Shown one piece after another: positions 51,765 through 62,072 of a stretch of 64,000 bases of DNA; positions within the stretch are counted from its first letter, which is position 1; every line of letters starts with the position of its first letter. A program made the position numbers and the translations under genes. This stretch comes from Pectinophora gossypiella (lineage: Eukaryota; Arthropoda; Insecta; Lepidoptera; Gelechiidae): positions 2,263,613 through 2,327,612 of the forward strand of contig NC_065433.1 of the NCBI RefSeq assembly GCF_024362695.1, given 5' to 3'. Under the pieces are notes generated by a model, which saw only the letters and a list, made by a program, of their open reading frames with translations, had not been told where the DNA came from and searched no databases.

Positions 51765-52338
51765 TAAGTTATACCTGTCATTCTCTTATCCACCGAAAAG
51801 GAAAGGGATAGGGTATTTGACAGGCATAAATTTATGGAACACACGTCAATTTTTGTCAAGAATTTTAAAAACATTAAGTTGACAGAACATGTGAAACGGT
51901 TCGCATACCAGGGCCCCGATACCGACCCCGCCGGCGTGGTCGACGATTTCCCTCATTCAGCGCTTATCGCTATCGACCCAATAGGGTCGATTAATTCTTT
52001 CAAATATTTTTCCTCTCAGACGACGCTCTGACCCGAGGTTCGCGCCCAACTGGGCACCCTCAGGCCTGTTGTCTTAAACGTTGTACCGGGTGAGAGCCTT
52101 CAGCGCTCCCCATTTGTCCGGCCAAGTAGTTAATGCCATCTGCGGCAAATCTACAATAAGTCATGTCAAAAAAAAATGGTTCGCATACCAGCGCGATACC
52201 TATTTTATTCGCCCGGGTTATTCATTCATTTTAAAATTAACAGTTGTCAATTATCTGTCTCTTTACTTTGCGGTGGAAAAGAAAATTACGGGTATAAGAA
52301 ATTTTAAATAAAATTAGGAGGTGTTTGTAGGAATCGGG
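51765..52338 (+). mobile_element. MITE-1 split by LINE-X
   Basis: 'aagttatacctgtcattctc' and 'ccaccgaaaaggaaagggat' lead to 'gaaacggttcgcatacca', then LINE-X, then 'gcgcgatacctattttattc' to 'aggaatcgggcc'. The left ~45 bp of MITE-1 are missing. Confidence 0.82.
51912..52177 (+). mobile_element. LINE-X retrocopy with 14-bp target duplication
   Basis: Flanked by 'ggttcgcataccag' at 51898-51911 and 52178-52191. Runs from 'gccccgataccgaccccgcc' (coding end) to 'catgtcaaaaaaaaat'. 5'-truncated much more than the 41224 copy. Confidence 0.9.
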
Positions 52339-52344
52339 CCAATC

Positions 52345-52865
52345 ATTCTATGGAGAATCTGCGAATGTAGCGCCCTGGTCGTGTGTACGATATACGATGT
52401 ATATGTGTACGATATACATTTTAAACCTAGTTTATATTTTAAGCTTCGTTTTGTTATTGTAAAAAAAGGCGGTTAATATCTAGCCAGCTTTATTATGTAG
52501 GTAGATAGGTACAAAAGACAATATAGTGTCACATCTGCGCTCAGTGTTCTACAACAAAATACAAGCCAGTGTTTACGATGGGGGAAAGCCGTCCCTTTTC
52601 GCATAAGGTTCTAAAGCGCCCACTGCAAATTGGGCTTTGGGGCTTGCGCTGAAAAGCCACATTGGTGTGTTAGGAGGATTTCGCTGGAATTTTCCGTGTC
52701 GGTGGCACGTGTGGTGTACGGCATTTATTGACGGAGGAGCAGTCCCTCCCACTGGAGGCAAATGAAATTCCACCTGCTATAAATACGCTCCCTCTGTATT
52801 GGTACGCAAAAAACCGGATGATCTTGCATTTCGCCAATGCAGTCCAGCCTAAGTTGAAGTTAGAT
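52345..52865. other. Stretch with a TATA-like motif, no gene proven
   Basis: 'ctgctataaatacgctccct' near 52768 is TATA-like with a GC-richer 52560-52760 upstream. No following ORF. It could be a promoter or an LTR piece. Confidence 0.3.
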
Positions 52866-52869
52866 TTGC

Positions 52870-52970
52870 TTTATTTGGTTGCCTGGAGGAAATCGCTTTG
52901 AGCTATAAGGCCTCTAATTGACATGTTTTAGATATAAGCCTCTTTTACATCTGCAATTGGTTCCTGTCAC
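52870..52970 (+). mobile_element. LINE 3' UTR fragment
   Basis: 'ggttgcctggaggaaatcgc' and 'gagctataaggcctc' match the 54326 type. Confidence 0.5.
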
Positions 52971-52974
52971 ATTA

Positions 52975-53355
52975 TGTTGGACCATCGCTTGAATGGCTTT
53001 ATAGATCCGGCTAATTTCCTTTTTGTTGTGATTGTACCTGGTTGTGCATATTTTTGAGATTAATAGTATTATGTGTCACTTAGTGCCCAGTGGGAAGGCT
53101 TAGCTCATAAATATTACCGTCTCTTGGCCTCTATAGTCATAAACACGCCAAGTGACCAGCCATCCTGACGTCAGAACCGCTGGTCACCTTTAAATGTTAT
53201 TTTATTTAAAAATACATTGGAAGCAAATGTCTAGTGACAGGCATTAGGCGGTAGTGGGCAGCAATCATTGAGCACCATTTCAACTTTAAATACGCCGACG
53301 AAATACAAGTGACCGGCGATTCTGACAGACACGATTAATAATGTCTGATCGCTGG
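52975..53355. other. Stretch with no gene seen
   Basis: A duplicated 'aagtgacc(a/g)gc' motif near 53150 and 53308. Otherwise unassigned. Confidence 0.35.
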
Positions 53356-53359
53356 GACT

Positions 53360-53614
53360 AACGGCTTCCGTGGTCCAGTGTTTGAGCGTTAGGCTCACGA
53401 TCCGGAGGTCCCTGGTTCGAATCCCGGTGGGGAAATATAAAAAAAAAAACTTTTTGATCCCTAGTTTGGTTAGGACACTACAGGCCGATCGCCTGATTGT
53501 CCGAAAGTAAGATGATCCGTGCGTCATGTCAGGGGCCTTTGGCGGCTCAATAGTAATCCTGACACCAGTGTTGATGAGGTTAGTACTCCACCTCACAACT
53601 CACACGAGAGAAGA
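53360..53614 (+). mobile_element. SINE-C, nearly complete
   Basis: Head 'acggcttccgtggtccagtg' and B box 'tccctggttcgaatcccggt', then 'ccctagtttggttaggacac', then 'gtcaggggcctttggcggct' and 'cacctcacaactcacacgag' with an 'agaagaagaagg' tail. The shared core is lost here: 'gatccgtgcg' runs straight into 'tcatgtcagg'. Confidence 0.8.
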
Positions 53615-53619
53615 AGAAG

Positions 53620-54320
53620 GTGGGACTATGTGCTTTAAGAGAATAATAGTATTTTTAAAGTTCAATTAGTAGATCAAGCAATGGGAAAAAGTATGTCGTT
53701 CGATTCGCGGAACGCAGGATAAAACAGTGGAACCATGGTCAAAATAATATGAAGAATGCATCCTGTGAAACGAGATATTCACGGAACAAAGAGGACGTCT
53801 TCTCTTTGTAGAAATACCCACCCATGGTATAAAAAAAACAGGTATGCTCAATTCAATCCGCCATTGCTAACCCTTTGATGACGTATGTGTTACCAACGTG
53901 TTACCATTAAATTGGTAACATTCCAAGGACGTAAATATTATTGAAAATTAAGCGAATTACTGACTACCGTATTTTATTACTATTACTTGTCACATTATAT
54001 AAAAATCATTAAAACTGTAACTCTTTTACTAAATGTTAAAAATTTCCTTGCAAAGTAAATGTATATCCATTTTTTTTTTCTTCTATTTTTATAATGTTCT
54101 GTTTTTATAATGAAGTGTCATCGTCTGAATCTCTTGAGTTGCTTATTATTAGGTATTTTGTGTGTACTATTTATATAAGTAGGTATATATGCTAGGTTAT
54201 GTATATAGGTTAGGTATATATTATATTTGTAAGTATGTTATATTATTTATTTGCATGTATTTGTTGTTAAGTTGTATGCATAGTTTGTACCCGCAATCTT
54301 TCAATTATTTTTTTTACCTT
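53620..54320. other. AT-rich stretch, no gene seen
   Basis: 54170-54260 has (ggtatata)-like low complexity. No coding or repeat call. Confidence 0.35.
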
Positions 54321-54325
54321 TTTCC

Positions 54326-54466
54326 TCACCTTATGGTTGTCTGGAAGAAATCGCTTTAAGCGATAAGGCCGCCATTTGCCATGTACTTAGTTAAGAGACT
54401 TTTTGTAATTATTTCTTTTTATTTTGGTGCAATAAAGTGTATTTGTATTGTATTGTATTGTAAATA
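54326..54466 (+). mobile_element. LINE 3' end with (TTGTA)n tail
   Basis: 'ttatggttgtctggaagaaa', 'tcgctttaagcgataaggcc' and 'ggtgcaataaagtgtatttg' then 'tattgtattgtattg'. Confidence 0.7.
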
Positions 54467-54469
54467 TAA

Positions 54470-55395
54470 AAACAAATGGCCGAGGGTATTATTTTTTTAC
54501 GAAATGGGATGACGTCAGCTGGGCTAACACTTTTGAGCATACCTGGTCTTCTTATACCATGGAAATACCTACCTACTAGGTCCGGATGTGACGTAGCCGT
54601 ATCGACCGCGATGTTTTGCTCTCCTCTTTGTCGAGCTTTCCTTCACAAAATTCCGCTGGTTATCTCAGAGGGCTTTGTGGACGCGATGGCTAGCTCAGAG
54701 CTTTGTCTGGTCTATTTTACGTACAGCGAGGAATTCTGCTCTCTTTCCATTTGACGACGCATCCGGTATACCTGTCAGAAGCCATCTTTATTTTTGTTCT
54801 TTGCCTTTATAGTCAAAGGTTTGATTCTGTAAAGTAAAATTTTCAACATTTCGTCTTTATGAATTTGAATTTGTGTTTAGACTCACCTGGTTTCCAGGAT
54901 TTGTGTCCGATTAATGAAATGGAATACCTAGAGATCGTTGCAGAAGTCAGTGTTTATTTCTAAGTTAAACACCTAAAATAGACGAAGATTTTTTTTAAGG
55001 TAAGGCAAACAAAACCCACTCATGGCACCGCATCGCTCCGACAACGTATTCTGGACAATTTACCGTCACGGTCCCGTGCCCACCAATACGATTACGTTTG
55101 TGTTGCCAACACATAATTAGGGCATCATTCTATACTAGGAATTCGAGCATATTTCCTTTGCTTATAAAAAGTTCGAATGCAACCCGTCAAGCCAGGTCTC
55201 TTTCAAGAGCAGTGTGCGTACCACTTCAAGTGGCCAGCTTCAATACGCCACAATGGCGCAAAAAACTCACGCAGCGCTATTCATATCGTTGAGCAATGAA
55301 AACACAATAATAATTCCATGTCAATCTAGGGGAATGGGTAATCAATGTTGAGTTGGATACGGCAGTTTAGTACACGGGATGCTATTTGCTCCAGA
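54470..55395. other. Stretch with no gene supported
   Basis: A 92-codon ORF at 54476-54754 lies in moderately GC sequence but has no recognised domain. 'caatacgccacaatggcgca' near 55240. Unassigned. Confidence 0.35.
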
Positions 55396-55399
55396 ACTA

Positions 55400-55878
55400 G
55401 GTTTAATTTTAGCGTTTATTTTCTGTGTTTATTTAGTAATCCGAATTTCATATTTTTTCTTTCATCTAGGAAACTACCCAATTGCATTGCTAAGTGTCAA
55501 GTGACATTCAGAATTTGCCATTCAACTGTTTTAAGACAGTAGTTAAACAAAAACTTTACAAAAAGGTTATTATAAAGTTAGTGATTATTTAGAAGATATG
55601 AATGCATGGGATTAACGGTCTGAGAACTGATATTAGGCAGCTAAATTACGCAATTGTATACCAATATTTTATGTTTATTTTGATTTATTTTTTTAAAGAA
55701 CGTCTAGGGCCCTGTGCTGAGGTTTTTCTTGCAGCTTTTTTCCCCGGCTATACAGGTTGTGAGAAGCTGCAGTAGTTTTAGGCGGATAAAACGTTCGTTA
55801 TGTAAAAATTGACGATTCAAAGTGAAACTATGTTACCTACTGAATAAAGATATTTTTGAATTTTGAATTTGAATTTTC
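55400..55878 (+). pseudogene. LINE-B 3' end: RT C-terminal relic and 3' UTR
   Basis: A jockey-like C-terminal relic with frameshifts: 'SSRKLPNCIAKCQV' in one frame and 'KGYYKVSDYLEDMNAWD' in another, ending TAA near 55613. The 3' UTR includes 'cgtctagggccctgtgctga' and 'cagtagttttaggcggataa', and ends 'aataaagatatttttgaatt' with a (ttgaat)n tail. Reversed at 62822-63060 and split at 41868-42505. Confidence 0.75.
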
Positions 55879-55879
55879 T

Positions 55880-56350
55880 TGTAGAATGTGCCGCATCATT
55901 TGTGCAGGAGCGCGCAGCAGCGCGCACGCATCCGCGCACGCAGTGCGCTTGTTTACGTGGTTGATGGCGCAAGTGGGGCTCAATGGGAGAATTGGCCCAC
56001 TCCACCACAATGGAGGAGCCCTGTAGAGACAGCTCTCGACCTCCTCCACACATCAATAACATGTTTTGTCCCAACCCATCGCTCCACCCGGCGCACTTTT
56101 TACGGATTATCCACAAATTAAAATTTCAATAGACGATTCAAAAACGAGTTTGGAGTTTGTATTGGAAGCGACGGACCGACATGTTGCTGAAGCTGTAAAC
56201 GGCCAAAGTATGAAACAGTCGTTACCGCAAATCGGCGTGTCCATAAACAGAAATGTGCCAAAAAGTCGTTTATCGATTACCTACTTACCACGCTCGCAAC
56301 TGGCAACAATGCAAACGTTATCGCCGATGTCTGCTTGCTGAACGAAAAAA
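55880..56350. other. GC-rich patch then unique-looking sequence
   Basis: 55900-55950 is a repetitive 'gcgcgcagcagcgcgcacgc' stretch. 55960-56110 has 'gcccactccaccacaatgga'. ORFs on both strands overlap and none is supported. It may be the upstream region of the candidate promoter. Confidence 0.35.
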
Positions 56351-56359
56351 AAATTTCCA

Positions 56360-56575
56360 AACGAAAAAATACAATTTGTTGGGAGTCGTTTCAGCGGAGC
56401 GGCAAAATATCATAGCTTTCGTGTGTATAATTGGTGGGTGGAGAGTCGGAGGGCGGGGCTGAGGGTGAACGGGCTGCGATTGGCGCGCCGCGGAGGGGCA
56501 CCAGAGAGGGCGCAGCACCCGTCACTGTGTCTCCGCTCGGCGCCGCGGCCGCATCTCCAGTGCGCGAGTGACTCT
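56360..56575 (+). promoter_or_regulatory. Candidate host promoter and 5' UTR, GC-rich
   Basis: Inverted CCAAT boxes ('gtataattggtggg', 'ctgcgattggcgcg') and a GC-box-like 'gagggcggggctgag' lie within 150 bp, followed by a CpG-rich leader ('cggcgccgcggccgcatctc'). No TATA box at a standard position. Unlike every other GC patch here, it leads into an ATG and a splice donor. Confidence 0.5.
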
Positions 56576-56666
56576 ATGAAAAAAATGTTGGAGTTTTACA
56601 CGAACATAAACCCCGGATTGATGCAGGATGGCATGCAGCCGCCGCTCTCCTGCGCCGGCAGAACAG
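56576..56666 (+). CDS. Candidate first coding exon of a host gene
   Basis: ATG at 56576 (a second in frame at 56585) opens 'MKKMLEFYTNINPGLMQDGM', then 'QPPLSCAGRT', and reaches 'aacag|gtacgt', a strong donor match with the GT at 56667-56668, giving a phase-1 exon of 30 codons plus one base. The frame is also open upstream to 56423, so an earlier start is possible. I do not recognise the protein. It would be the N-terminus of one isoform, with later exons outside the window; no acceptor-flanked partner was found in the next 7 kb, which is full of repeats. The GC-rich leader and the donor together are the reason for the call. Confidence 0.45.
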
Positions 56667-56729
56667 GTACGTCCGGTTTCTTCTGCATTACGAGCCAGGA
56701 CAGCTAGAGCGACCACATAAACATCCACC

Positions 56730-57055
56730 TAATTAATTAATAATTAAATTATTTTGATTGAAAATAATTAATTATTTACCCAACACAAATATTTAGTTCT
56801 CGAGTGTCACGCACAGCGAACTGGTTAAAAAGTGCAGGCGGCGATAAAAGGTTTTCAACGGTAGAGTTTGATTTAGTAATACTTTATTTAGCATATCTGT
56901 CGATGTTCATGTTCATCGTATCATATCTTAGAATTTCGTATCATAAGTGGCTGCACGTTGCCTTCTGATGAGTTGTAAGCTGCTCTGCATATCCCGTTAG
57001 GAATGACGGGCGAGAGTTTAGTATGTGTGTAGATCGTCTGTTTTGATATAAGTGG
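56730..57055. other. AT-rich stretch, possible intron start
   Basis: No feature beyond A/T runs. Intronic if the preceding exon is real. Confidence 0.35.
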
Positions 57056-57059
57056 GTAA

Positions 57060-57533
57060 ACAGGGTGTTAGTGACATCGTAACGTAAACTTTGAGGGATG
57101 ATTCAGACCATGATTCTGACTTTATATCAAGAAGTTTCCGTCGCAAAAGTATGGGTCGGAAAATAATGAAAAAAAAAAACACACAAAATGTTCATAATTT
57201 TTTTGACAGGAAATTCCACTTGATATCAACTCAGAATCATGGTCTGAATCATTCCCCTCAGTATTCGTTACGGTATCACTAACACCCATACCTACTTGTA
57301 TGGCTACCGTATGTATTTTCACGGGGTGTAAGTGATATCGTAACGAATACTGAGAGGGATGATTCAGCTCATTATTCTGAGTTAATATCAAGTGGAATTT
57401 TCCATCGAAAAAGTATAGAAATGAAAATAATTAAAAAAAACCATGAATTTTGCGACGGAAAATTCCACTTGATATTAACCCAGAATCATGGTCTGAATCA
57501 TCCCTCAAAGTTTTCGTTACAATGTCACTTATA
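57060..57533. mobile_element. MITE-D, four-arm (double hairpin) copy
   Basis: Same layout as 43009-43476: 'cagggtgttagtgacatcgt', two inverted arm pairs and the linker 'catacctacttgtatggcta'. The right terminus is diverged ('acaatgtcacttataaag'). Confidence 0.88.
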
Positions 57534-57633
57534 AAGATTTTTCATTGAATGTCTCGTGCGCCTAAAACTACTTACTGCAACCTTCTCATCCTATATAGAC
57601 GAATAAAAAATAGCTGCCATACGGGATATGTAT

Positions 57634-58057
57634 AAAATAAAATTTTTAACAAAAAAAAAACCGACTTCAAACGCAAAACTAAAAAGCAGTAAATAAATTT
57701 ACTTCGCACAAAGTAATTAGTACGTATTTTCAATTAGTTAATTATTTTATAAATCTGATGCCGGTGCCAAGGAAATGCTACAACGAAGTACCGATTCATA
57801 TATTTTTCAATACTGATTGTTTTGTAATTTTTTGTTTGACATTGCTTTGATATAGGTATTAAACAATATTGTGTGTACATAGTAATTTGATATTGTAGTA
57901 GGGTTGTTGTAGCATTTACTTGGCACCGACTTCAGAATTATAAATTAATTAACTAATTGAAAATACGTACTAATTACTTTGTGCGAAGTAAATTTATTTA
58001 CTGCTTTTTAGTTTTGCGTTTGAAGTCGGTTTTTTTTTTTGTTAAAAATTTTATTTT
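57634..58057. mobile_element. Long inverted-repeat element, ~150-bp arms
   Basis: Arms 57634-57784 and 57909-58057 are near-perfect reverse complements, starting 'aaaataaaatttttaac', a homopolymer run, 'ccgacttcaaacgcaaaact' and 'acttcgcacaaagtaattag'. The ~125-bp centre is unique. No ORF. It fits a foldback or long-TIR MITE. Confidence 0.85.
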
Positions 58058-58182
58058 ATTTTACGATTTTAAGTGATGGTTAGACCGAGCAAGGATGCAG
58101 ACAGACAGATTTTCTGATTTATATTCATATATAATAATATAATATATTATTAGTAGTGATCACAATTATTATTGATGAACAT

Positions 58183-58370
58183 GTTTACACACACACACTC
58201 ACACACGCGCTAACGCACACGAGCACACGCGCACGTACACACGCACACACACAGATACACGCACACACACAGACACACGCACACACACACACACACACAC
58301 ACACGCGCGCGCGCACACACACGCACACACACACACACACACACATGTGTATGTGTACATACACACATGT
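58183..58370. repeat. (CA)n microsatellite
   Basis: Dominated by 'acacac' with CG interruptions and a central 'cgcgcgcg'. The histidine/threonine and valine/cysteine ORFs on both strands are artefacts of the repeat. Confidence 0.95.
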
Positions 58371-58479
58371 GGTTGTCAGTGGAAGCTGCTATCATACACA
58401 CTCACGCATACATATAGATACAGTAGATTTCGCGTGGTTCGCTCGCTGCTAAAGCAGCTCGCGTGTCCTGTTTATTCGA

Positions 58480-59400
58480 AACTGTCCCTCTTCGTATGGC
58501 GGCCATCTTGTTTTTCCGCCATTTTGTTTTATTTCACCGGCGACAGAATTTGACCAAGATTTAAATGGGTGTCGTGGAAACAAACAAAATCCAGGTGCAA
58601 TAGGTTTGCCAGACCGTAGGATGTCTCCCTGATTGGGAGCAGTTTTCAAAGATGACGTTCCGATCACACCCCTATACATCATTTTTACCCCCAAGACATT
58701 TTCTGGAAAAACAAAATTTTGTATGGCGGCCATCTTGTTTTTTCGCCATTTTGTATTTTTTTCACCGGCCATTAAATTCGACCAAGATTTAAATAGGTTT
58801 CGTGAAAGAAAAATTGGTTCAGGTGTGATAGTTTCGCCAGGCCGTAGGGTGTCACCCTGATGCGGAGCAGTTTTCGAAAATCGGGAAGTATTTCCATACT
58901 TAACATGACGATTCGATCACAACCCCGATATATATTTTATATCCCGAGACATTTTCTGAAAAAACAAAATTGTGTATGGCGGCCATCTTGTTTTTCCGCC
59001 ATTTTGTTTTTTTTTACGCGCTATGGAATTTGACCAAGATTTAAATAAGTGCTCTGAAAGAAATATTGGTTCACGTGCGATAGTTTTGCCAGGCCGTAGA
59101 GTATCTCTCTGATACGGAGCAGTTTTTGGTGACCAGAAAGTATTTCCGTACTCTACATGACGTTTTGAGTAAGCGCCCCATACATTATTTTTACCCAAAC
59201 GGGCTTCTTCCAAAATCGACAAAATTTTGTATGGCGGCCATCTTTTTTTTCCGCCATTTTGTTTTTTTGCACCGGCGATTGAATTTGATCAAGATTTAAA
59301 TACGTTTCGTGAAAGAAAAATTGCTCCAGGTTGTATAGTTTTGCCAGGCCATAGGGTATCTCCCTGATGCTGACCAGTTTTCGAAGGTCGGGAAGTTTTC
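58480..59400 (+). repeat. Four-unit tandem repeat, ~227-255 bp per unit
   Basis: 'tatggcggccatcttg' or near variants begin at 58495, 58722, 58975 and 59230. Each is followed by 'ccgccattttg', then 'tttgaccaagatttaaat', and 'gccaggccgtagggt' or variants. Units differ by many substitutions and small indels, so the array is old. Confidence 0.9.
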
Positions 59401-59439
59401 CCGAAGCCTAAAGATCGATCCGATCAATATGACTTTACA

Positions 59440-59605
59440 AACGCACTAGTCGCTCCTACGATTTTTGAAAATTCCCCTCGATTTCTCTGGTCTTCCATCA
59501 TCAGATCCTGACTTCCTTGACATGGGACCCCCTTGGGTATATCTCCTTTCAAACAAAAAAAGAATTATCAAAATCGGTTCATATACGACGAAGATATGCC
59601 CGAAC

Positions 59606-59636
<31 letters not shown>

Positions 59637-59690
59637 TATACGGTCGAATTGAGAACCTCCTCCTTTTTTGAAGTCGGTAAAAACAGAAAA
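59440..59690 (+). repeat. Dispersed element end with A25 tract
   Basis: 'gggtatatctcctttcaaac', 'aaaatcggttcatatacgac', a run of ~25 A at 59610-59635, 'gagaacctcctccttttttg' and 'aagtcggtaaaaac'. This 3' block is very common in lepidopteran repeats and shares 'gaagtcggt' with the ends of the 57634 element. The ORFs are not genes. Confidence 0.55.
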
Positions 59691-59694
59691 GCTG

Positions 59695-60025
59695 CAAAAA
59701 GCAGAATTAATGTTTGCAGAAGATTTTTTTATGATATAAAGTAAATAATAGTATGTAAGAAAGTTCGTATTTTTATGCTGTAAATGGGTAACTTCGAAGA
59801 ACAATGTTACTCTCCACTGATTTCGGCCATGTAGTGAATGCAAAATAGATAAACATACATACATAACATAAGCTTACGATTATATCTACCTGTCTATTGT
59901 ATTGGCCTAGTCAGCGCCACATCATCGCAAGATGATCTGAGTACCCACGCGTCACCGAACTTTCTGCTAGACCAATTGTAACGTGTTAGTGAAAATAGAC
60001 AAACACGACGATAAAAATCACTGCA
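59695..60025. other. Stretch with no gene seen
   Basis: 59905-59990 has a diverged scrap like 'cagcgccacatcatcgcaag'. Nothing else. Confidence 0.35.
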
Positions 60026-60210
60026 TATTGGTGCTGATTCCAGTACGCACCATCTAATTTTATTTTAAGTTATACCTGTAATTCTCTTATCCGCCGAAAA
60101 GGAAAGGAAGAGGTAATCGACAGGCATAAAATTTAAATACACGTCAATTTTAGGCAGGAATTTAAAAAAAAACACTACTAAAATTTTATATTGGCCAATA
60201 AGCCGAGAGA

Positions 60211-60480
60211 ATAGGCTACTTGACAACCTCCTCAAATGAGATACTTTTTACGAAACGTCAAAACGAAAGTTTTCTTTGGAGTTTGTGTCCTGTGACATCA
60301 TCCATAAAACCGTCAAACGTCGTACCCATTGTTACTTAATCCATAAATAAAATTAGAAAATAAGTCGACAACTAATATGAGATTGATTTTTGATCATTTT
60401 AGACTAAGTAACTTCTATTTCTAGATTTGCTTTTTATTTTTTTATGATTCATCTTTCCCAGTCAAATGCCATATTAAGTT
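60211..60480 (+). mobile_element. MITE-3 nested in MITE-1
   Basis: 'ataggctacttgacaacctc', 'gaaagttttctttggagttt', 'gagattgatttttgatcatt' and 'cccagtcaaatgccatatta'. Compare 36809-37060. Confidence 0.75.
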
Positions 60481-60481
60481 C

Positions 60482-60547
60482 AAGGCTGTATGGTCCTCAG
60501 ATCTTTGCCTGCCTTATATAAGGCAAATTTAAACAACAACAACAACC
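60482..60547 (+). mobile_element. LINE 3' end with (AAC)n tail
   Basis: 'caaggctgtatggtcctcag', 'atctttgcctgccttatata' and 'aacaacaacaacaac'. The reverse copy lies near 9195-9265. Confidence 0.65.
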
Positions 60548-60771
60548 ATATTAAGTTGACAGCACACGTCAAACGGGTTGCATATCAGCGCGATGCCTAT
60601 TTATATTGCCCGGGTTATTCATACCTTTTAAAATTAACAATTGTCAATCTCCCGTCTCACTCCCATTCTGTGGATAAGAAAATGACGGGTATAACTTAAA
60701 ATTAAATTAGGAGATGTCGGCAGGAATCGGACCCGTTGACAGGTATAAATTAAAATAAAATTAGTTGGTGT

Positions 60772-60919
60772 GTACAGTCATGAGCAATATCATGTACCCA
60801 CTTTAGAACCCTGTCGCACTATCATATTTGACATTTAATAAGGCTCACAGTTTAATTTGTCAAAAAAGTTAATGTGACATGGTTTCAAAGTGTACACATA
60901 TTAGTAATCGTGACCGTAC
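60772..60919 (+). mobile_element. MITE-2, 148 bp
   Basis: 'gtacagtcatgagcaatatc' to 'agtaatcgtgaccgtac'. Intact ends. Confidence 0.88.
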
Positions 60920-61014
60920 TGGAATCATCACCCGATGACGTTGTAAAAACGCAATTAAGAGCAAAATATTCATAAACCGCGATAAAATTCAGGATGTTAA
61001 GAAAAACCAGGGGG

Positions 61015-61250
61015 GTTAAAAAGGCCATATTGAAGCAATTCATCTAAAAAAACAATATACTCTCTCTCTCTTTCTTTTCTTTTTTTTCTTTTTTCTTTTT
61101 TTTCTTTTCTTTTTTTTTCTCTTTTGTTTTGTATTTTGTTTTTTCCTGTTTGTGCAATAAAGTATTTGTTATGTTATGTTATGTTATACTTATTGCAATT
61201 TGACATTTGCGCATATAAAAGTGCTTTTTAGATGACTTGCTTCGATGTGG
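61015..61250. mobile_element. MITE-4 split by a LINE end
   Basis: Left arm 'ggttaaaaaggccatattga', then a pyrimidine-rich stretch and 'tgtgcaataaagtatttgtt' with an 'atgttatgttatgtt' tail (61052-61195), then 'cttattgcaatttgacattt' and the right arm 'gacttgcttcgatgtggccg'. Confidence 0.7.
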
Positions 61251-61253
61251 CCG

Positions 61254-61378
61254 GTTAAAATTACCACGTCGAAGCAATGTTGGAATTTGATATTTGCGCA
61301 TATAAAATCAAGTGCGCGATGCATACAAATGTCAAATAGCAATATTGCTGTCTTAGATGAATTACTTCGATGTGGCCT
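61254..61378. mobile_element. Second MITE-4 copy, adjacent
   Basis: 'taccacgtcgaagcaatgtt' to 'gatgaattacttcgatgtgg', directly after the previous copy, so two MITE-4 units lie in tandem. Confidence 0.7.
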
Positions 61379-61544
61379 TAGAGGGTTGTAGTTCAAAAAA
61401 AAATAAGAAATTATGATTGCTAAATAAAGACAGATCTAAAACTAACGAAATACATTTTTATTTATATTTAACTTTAATCTAGAAAAACGTAATAATAAGT
61501 CCGACATTTTAAATCACGTTTTTCTATCAGAAATTAGAATCATT

Positions 61545-61948
61545 ATTCAACGTAATTATCATGGGTCCATAAACTTTGAAGGTCAATGTAACATTTTTGA
61601 ATTTTGAATTTACGTCATTTCGCAAGTTGTTATGGCTGAGGAGAAGAAATGACAAGAAACTGCAACAGCAACACATCTTTTAAATCAACGAGTAAATAAA
61701 TCAAACATTACTTACAAGTTATTTAATAATTAGATTATTTAATACCAGACATTTTTATCATTTAGGTAATTATTAATCTTATAATAAGTAAGTTTTTTTT
61801 TTATATTTAAAGTAAGCTTCACATGAGATTTAAAGTTATTTTCTAATTCAAAATTTTATCTGGTCTTTATTGTAAAAACATATACATACTTAATCCTAAA
61901 AAGATGAATTTAACTTAGTTAATCTAGAACTTTGAATAGCAATTTTAT
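61545..61948 (-). pseudogene. LINE-A 3' end, reverse copy
   Basis: Reverse complement of 25470-25885: 'attcaacgtaattatcatgg', 'aagaaatgacaagaaactgc', 'aataccagacatttttatca' (the end of the reading frame) and 'ttgaatagcaattttatg'. It has extra T runs and indels, so the frame is broken. Confidence 0.75.
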
Positions 61949-62072
61949 GTCGTCACAGTGTGCTCTTTTATACAAATTCCATAGCAATTTCATGTTTTGA
62001 CGTTTATTAAAAAGTAATTGATTTGACTAGTTGGAAACTAGCCTACTATGACAATCGACAGTGAAAAAGAAT

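Larger units (their letters stand above)
60030..60733 (+). mobile_element. MITE-1 split by MITE-3 plus a LINE end
   Basis: 'ggtgctgattccagtacgca' to 'ttatattggccaataagccg', an insertion at ~60211-60548, then 'attaagttgacagcacacgt' to 'ggcaggaatcgg'. The outer ends are diverged but recognisable. Confidence 0.82.

Noticed and set aside
58156..58452. ORFs of ~100 and ~60 codons on both strands across the CA repeat
   Set aside because: They are translations of a dinucleotide repeat (His/Thr and Val/Cys runs) and have no gene context.
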